A stretch of 64,000 nt of DNA from the NCBI GenBank assembly GCA_010645155.1, contig JAAGOF010000064.1, positions 2,552,612 through 2,616,611 on the forward strand, read 5' to 3'. Below, piece after piece: positions 60,125 through 64,000 of the stretch. The number at the start of each line of letters is the position of its first letter. Within the stretch, counting starts at the first letter, position 1. The notes below the pieces were generated by a model that had not been told where the DNA came from, made no database searches, and was given only the letters and a program-made list of their open reading frames with translations. Position numbers and translations under genes: made by a program. The DNA comes from Tigriopus japonicus. Taxonomy: Eukaryota > Arthropoda > Copepoda > Harpacticoida > Harpacticidae.

Positions 60125-61156
60125 CTATATTTCAAAACCCATATTTGTTGGTGGAAGACCTTTGATTTTTCGCCTTTCTTCTTCTGTTGTCTTGACTGTC
60201 TCGGTCCGAGTGTGCCAAACAAGAACCTTGGTACATAAATCGGCTTTGGCTTCGAGTTCCTCTCTTCCAGAGATCAAATGGCCAATAAAATCCGACTCTT
60301 GATAGCCACGCTTCACTTCAAACGAAAACTTGGCTTGAGGCTTGGACATGATCAAGTGCAAGTTCACGGCAAACCCTGCCATATCAATCGGATATTCTCT
60401 CTTGGGCTCCCACAAAGCGTTGAATCCAATGACACGGCCTTCGGGGCTGACCTCTGGTTTTTCCAGAAGAACTCCTCCAACAAGAGCTACTGGAAACACA
60501 GACACAGTTTTGGTGGAACGAATATCCTGGAACAACTCCAGACTGTAGGTATTGTCATCGTCGGCAAAGTAAACGACGCCTTCTCGTGAAGCTGGAACAT
60601 TGGTGCGGATCCATGCCAAAGCCTCATTGCGTTGTAACACGCCCCTAGGGTGTTTCCAATTGGGATCCGTGGGCTTCAGTTTCATATTAGGAGGCGTGAC
60701 AGCATGTAATTGAGTGTAGACTACTCCACATCGTTGAAGAAAATTTGTGACAAGATTTGAGGGCTCGGTAGCATCTTCCACCACAATCCAATGAAAGTTG
60801 GGCACAAGGAGAAACGTGTGACACAATCGGGTGAGTTCGGCTTTTTGAACAGGTCTGGCATAAGTAGGTGTGATTGCATAGATCACCGGCTGAGAGAGAT
60901 CATTTAAGTCGGGAATGCCTTGACCTTCGCTGGCAAGTTTAGTCTTTAAGAAAGCAATTTGTGAACGTAGTCGAACCAATTCACTCTGCACAGGTTGATA
61001 GTTGTCATCGGTGACATCCCTGTTTTGGCGTTTGGGATCAAGGAAATTGAAATAAATAAGGAACACTGCAAATATCAACACCAAAAGAAGTCCCGGACGT
61101 TTTTTCTGAAGATATCGCCACCACCGGGATCGATAAATTTGGGCTAGGAATGCCAT
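60125..61156 (-). CDS. B3GAT3: galactosylgalactosylxylosylprotein 3-beta-glucuronosyltransferase (GT43)
   Basis: Single-exon gene of 343 codons. The family moves glucuronic acid from UDP-GlcA onto the Gal-Gal-Xyl linker, completing the tetrasaccharide that starts heparan and chondroitin sulfate chains, in the Golgi with Mn2+. Type II layout: basic cytosolic residues 1-20, membrane anchor about 22-39 (GLLLVLIFAVFLIYFNFL), short stem, catalytic domain from about 90. Visible motifs are TPTYARPVQKAELTRL (96-111), WIVVEDA (123-129), the metal-binding DDD at 199-201 in YFADDDNTYS, GYQESDF with the catalytic-base-type Glu287, and VWHTRT with His315. The length matches human B3GAT3 (335). Assignment to the linker enzyme (GlcAT-I) rather than the HNK-1 paralogues is likely but not proven. 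A broken copy lies downstream at 56683-57964. Confidence 0.93.
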   Translation of the reverse strand: MAFLAQIYRSRWWRYLQKKRPGLLLVLIFAVFLIYFNFLDPKRQNRDVTDDNYQPVQSELVRLRSQIAFLKTKLASEGQGIPDLNDLSQPVIYAITPTYARPVQKAELTRLCHTFLLVPNFHWIVVEDATEPSNLVTNFLQRCGVVYTQLHAVTPPNMKLKPTDPNWKHPRGVLQRNEALAWIRTNVPASREGVVYFADDDNTYSLELFQDIRSTKTVSVFPVALVGGVLLEKPEVSPEGRVIGFNALWEPKREYPIDMAGFAVNLHLIMSKPQAKFSFEVKRGYQESDFIGHLISGREELEAKADLCTKVLVWHTRTETVKTTEEERRKIKGLPPTNMGFEI

Positions 61157-62561
61157 TCCGTACTGAAAAATGTAGACAAAGTCTGTTATTTTTCATTTTA
61201 AGTTTTGAGAGATACTGTTTTCATCGAACTTATTAAGTAATTACAATTTGAATGCAAGAGAATTTAAAAAAAAAATATCATGAGGCTCGAAGGCCAAACA
61301 ATATTTTTAGCAATTCTATTCAGTGGCCAATGTATGAGAAATGGACATTAAAACTAGATTTACCAGGTTTTGGATGCAAATTGCCATTCCGAAAGCTTTT
61401 CAACCTCTTACTTCAATGCTCCATCTTTCTTTTTCACACTTGATTGAATCAAGTGTGATCTGTTTTGCTTCCACGATCTGACATTAATTTTTCTCTCATA
61501 TACTCATTATTCTCCCTTAATTATCATTCAACAAAACTCTCCGCACATTTTCTACTTACACGATTTTTATCTTCTTTTAAATGAGTTTCCTTTAACCAAG
61601 TGAAGGATAGGAAACAGGAAAAGGAGATCCTATTTCAGATTCATAGTTGCTTCTGTTTCACCGAGTGTTATAAATTAATAATGCCTTGAGTCAGTCCAAT
61701 GAGATCAAGAGGTTGTTGATCCAAAAAAGATGGGTTAATTGTGTGAGTTCAACATTGGTTAACCTCCTCATTTTTAAGGAGTGTTTAGTGATTGTGATGA
61801 TGACACAAGAGTTGCGAGAAAGGCTGAGTTTTTACGCCCCAAAATGAAGTGTGACTGTTTGAAATCACGAAATCAAAAAGACTGAATGTTTCAACCATGC
61901 AGATTTTTCATTATTTCAAAATACTTTTGGTTAGCCAAAGTTTTAGTATGATTTGCTTTTCCTTGTTATTTGTGACATTGATAGAATTTGTTTAGCTTAG
62001 TATCATAAAGTATACTCCCGATTCAATTGGTGGTTTCAGACGTTGAATTGGAAAGCATGGCTGTAACAATGTTTTTTGCTATTTTGGTAAAACCTTCCTT
62101 AAGAACCCAGATTTAGATCAGGCTTCAGGAACATTTTCTACGTCGAGATGCTTACATGAACTTCGTAACTTTTTGTGGCATCGCTGGAGTCATGTGTCTT
62201 GCTCGTCGAAACAGAAACTAAGCGGAACTGTTTATGAACATTTCAAAAAGCAACCTTTCAGCCGGTGTCGAGTTTGGAGCAGTAGGATTCTCGATCCTTG
62301 ATAACTCACTATGATAAGGTTAGAATGCTCCTACTTGGGAAGGTTAAAGCATTAAGAATATTCTCAGTGCATATTTCATTTCATATATCATCACTTTGGA
62401 TAAATTTGTGATCGACATTTTTGGTAAATATTTCCTTCTTGAAAGGGAAGAGAACCAGAGCAAATATTTTCATCCAGATGATTTCTTCAGATCATCACGC
62501 GATTGAGTATTGGAATAAAGGTCCCATCAAGGGCTGAGTCGAGATCACCAAGCACGTCCCA
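61157..62561. other. intergenic stretch
   Basis: Holds the promoter region of the glucuronosyltransferase and the 3' flank of the nuclease gene. No gene or element recognised. Confidence 0.5.
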
Positions 62562-63968
62562 TTAAAAGGGGGGTAGAACATTTTGCAAAATATCAGGATT
62601 GCCCAAATCTGGGATCCACTCGATAGCGGCTTTAAAGTCTGGATAACTACAGCAATACAAGTAGCCTTTGGCGATGGTCTTCTGATACAAAAAGAACCAC
62701 TTTTGGGAGGCACATAAGTCGGGGCAGATTTGAATCTCTTGGTCAGGATTCCCTTCAAAGAAAGGATTGTTCAATCCAATGAAGACGATGGCTTGATTTA
62801 AAACGGGATGGTAAACAATTTTCCACAAGAACTCGGGCACTGGAATCAAATCAAACTGATCTTGATCGGGGTCCGTTTTGGCCAGATGGAGACGTTTCAT
62901 CGTTCCCGAATCGCTTGACAGTTTTAATGGGTCCAGCGTTCCTGTAAAAATATCCAGATCGGCTTTGGTCAAGCTAGCATAATTTCTCACAGCCGCTTCG
63001 ACCGCCTTCCAGTTTCCATTGTTGAACGATTGCCATTGAGGGGCTACATTGAGAAAATAATAGGTGGCGTGTTGCCATTCCTTGAATATGAAGTCGGCGT
63101 CTGGCGCCAAGTGACCTTTGGCCAAATAGGATTTTCTGTAGTTGAAAACCCGCGACCCTTCGTTTTCGCCCAAGATGGACTTGAGCGTTTCCCGTTGGGT
63201 CCTTAACTTATAGGCCTGATCGGCTGAGCTTTGGTCATAAAATCCGCCCTCTTTGAAGTAGGTGGGTCGAGAGCTCTCGACTTCCCTGGCCTCCAGGGCA
63301 CCTCCAAAGAGGGTATGTCGGGCATAATAGGTGGCTTCTGCCTCAGAATTGTGGCAGATTCTGATCTGAGGCTTCAAGGCCCCTGAGGGTGCTTTCCAGC
63401 CAATGATCACTCCATGACCTTGGCCTTCTGGGCCACAAGCCGAGTTTTCATCCGGCTGGACCACCTCCCGTATCGACCTGGAGCACGACAGATTAGAAAA
63501 GGGCACAATCTGGCCGGAGGCATCAAAGAGATTGTCTTCTCCCAGACACATGACCGGCAAATGTCGTTCTCCATTCACGTTCATTTTGGCTCCCGGACAA
63601 GAAGCCATCACGGGTTCGCCCATGGGAAACCGCAGTATGCGTTGGCCGTCTTCGGAACCCGGATTCGGCAGGAGAAAATCTTCGGTAGCTGGATGGAAGA
63701 ACAGTGGCAAATAGCGGATTTTCTGGGCGTGGATATCCACAGCACATTGGAAGTGTTTGGGCGGGAGGGGCGGTGGATCCGTGGTTCTGATGTTTTGTAT
63801 GACTGTTTCGTTCACGGGTGTATTGGGTCGATCCCTGTTGGAAGTCCGGATCTTGTCCAGACCATTTTTAATCTGGTTTTTGCAGCCTTGGCCGTTGTGA
63901 AGACAATGGAAGAAAAGGACAATCTCCAAAACCAGAAATCGTGGTAGGAACATTTGCATGACTAACAT
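62562..63968 (-). CDS. secreted DNA/RNA non-specific endonuclease (dsRNase-like)
   Basis: Single frame of 468 codons, ATG 63968 to TAA. The family (Endonuclease_NS, beta-beta-alpha metal fold) hydrolyses DNA and RNA with a Mg2+ ion; arthropod members are secreted, often gut or salivary double-stranded ribonucleases. Residues 1 to about 28 look like a signal peptide (hydrophobic FLVLEIVLFFHCLHN). A Pro-rich spacer and a Cys-containing region follow, and the nuclease domain spans about 210-440. The active-site block is KGHLAPDADF with general-base His286; metal and substrate residues lie in LNVAPQWQSFNNGNW (Asn307, Gln311, Asn316). Cys-rich segments (ICPDLCA, YLYCCSY) suggest extracellular disulfides. 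Met4 and Met6 are alternative starts. Only 32 bp of upstream sequence is in the window. Confidence 0.9.
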   Translation of the reverse strand: MLVMQMFLPRFLVLEIVLFFHCLHNGQGCKNQIKNGLDKIRTSNRDRPNTPVNETVIQNIRTTDPPPLPPKHFQCAVDIHAQKIRYLPLFFHPATEDFLLPNPGSEDGQRILRFPMGEPVMASCPGAKMNVNGERHLPVMCLGEDNLFDASGQIVPFSNLSCSRSIREVVQPDENSACGPEGQGHGVIIGWKAPSGALKPQIRICHNSEAEATYYARHTLFGGALEAREVESSRPTYFKEGGFYDQSSADQAYKLRTQRETLKSILGENEGSRVFNYRKSYLAKGHLAPDADFIFKEWQHATYYFLNVAPQWQSFNNGNWKAVEAAVRNYASLTKADLDIFTGTLDPLKLSSDSGTMKRLHLAKTDPDQDQFDLIPVPEFLWKIVYHPVLNQAIVFIGLNNPFFEGNPDQEIQICPDLCASQKWFFLYQKTIAKGYLYCCSYPDFKAAIEWIPDLGNPDILQNVLPPF

Positions 63969-64000
63969 GTTCGTGGATAAGCTTCTTGGAATGAATTGAC

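Noticed and set aside
1..64000. tRNA, rRNA or CRISPR features
   Set aside because: No tRNA-like cloverleaf with convincing A and B boxes, no rRNA similarity and no regularly spaced repeats were seen; a tRNAscan or Rfam run would be decisive.

Overview
This is nuclear DNA of an animal, most likely a small crustacean (a copepod fits best). Genes are split by GT-AG introns, code for metazoan protein families, and sit among many decayed transposable elements in AT-rich intergenic DNA. The taxon is inferred from the overall look and is not proven by any single feature.

Layout. Plus strand 3494-28338: the 3' part (13 exons, about 930 codons) of the CLEC16A/ema gene, an endolysosomal and mitophagy regulator; its first exon(s) lie upstream of the window. 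Its introns hold several transposon remnants. At 28563-33897, just after its stop codon, is a nest of mobile elements: a 3' fragment of a non-LTR retrotransposon, a 5.0-kb hAT-like element with 8-bp target duplications and very long inverted ends, and inside that a collapsed LTR element with a 5-bp target duplication. 33898-42359 looks gene-poor, with several inverted repeats. One possible orphan exon lies at 42360-42628.

From 44106 on, all recognised genes are on the minus strand: a three-exon two-transmembrane protein (44106-45392), a 99-codon charged protein directly upstream of it (45542-45841), a single-exon secreted Ig-domain protein carrying a C-terminal GFRP-like domain (50516-51850), a glucuronosyltransferase pseudogene (56683-57964) next to its intact single-exon relative (60125-61156), and a secreted DNA/RNA non-specific endonuclease (62562-63968).

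The genes do not form one pathway. CLEC16A acts in endosome/autophagy traffic, the GT43 enzyme completes the proteoglycan linkage tetrasaccharide in the Golgi, the nuclease is exported to degrade nucleic acids, and the Ig-GFRP protein is the most unusual: a cytosolic enzyme-regulator fold apparently placed behind a signal peptide and two beat-like Ig domains. All homology calls are made by eye from remembered family signatures; no database search was run.
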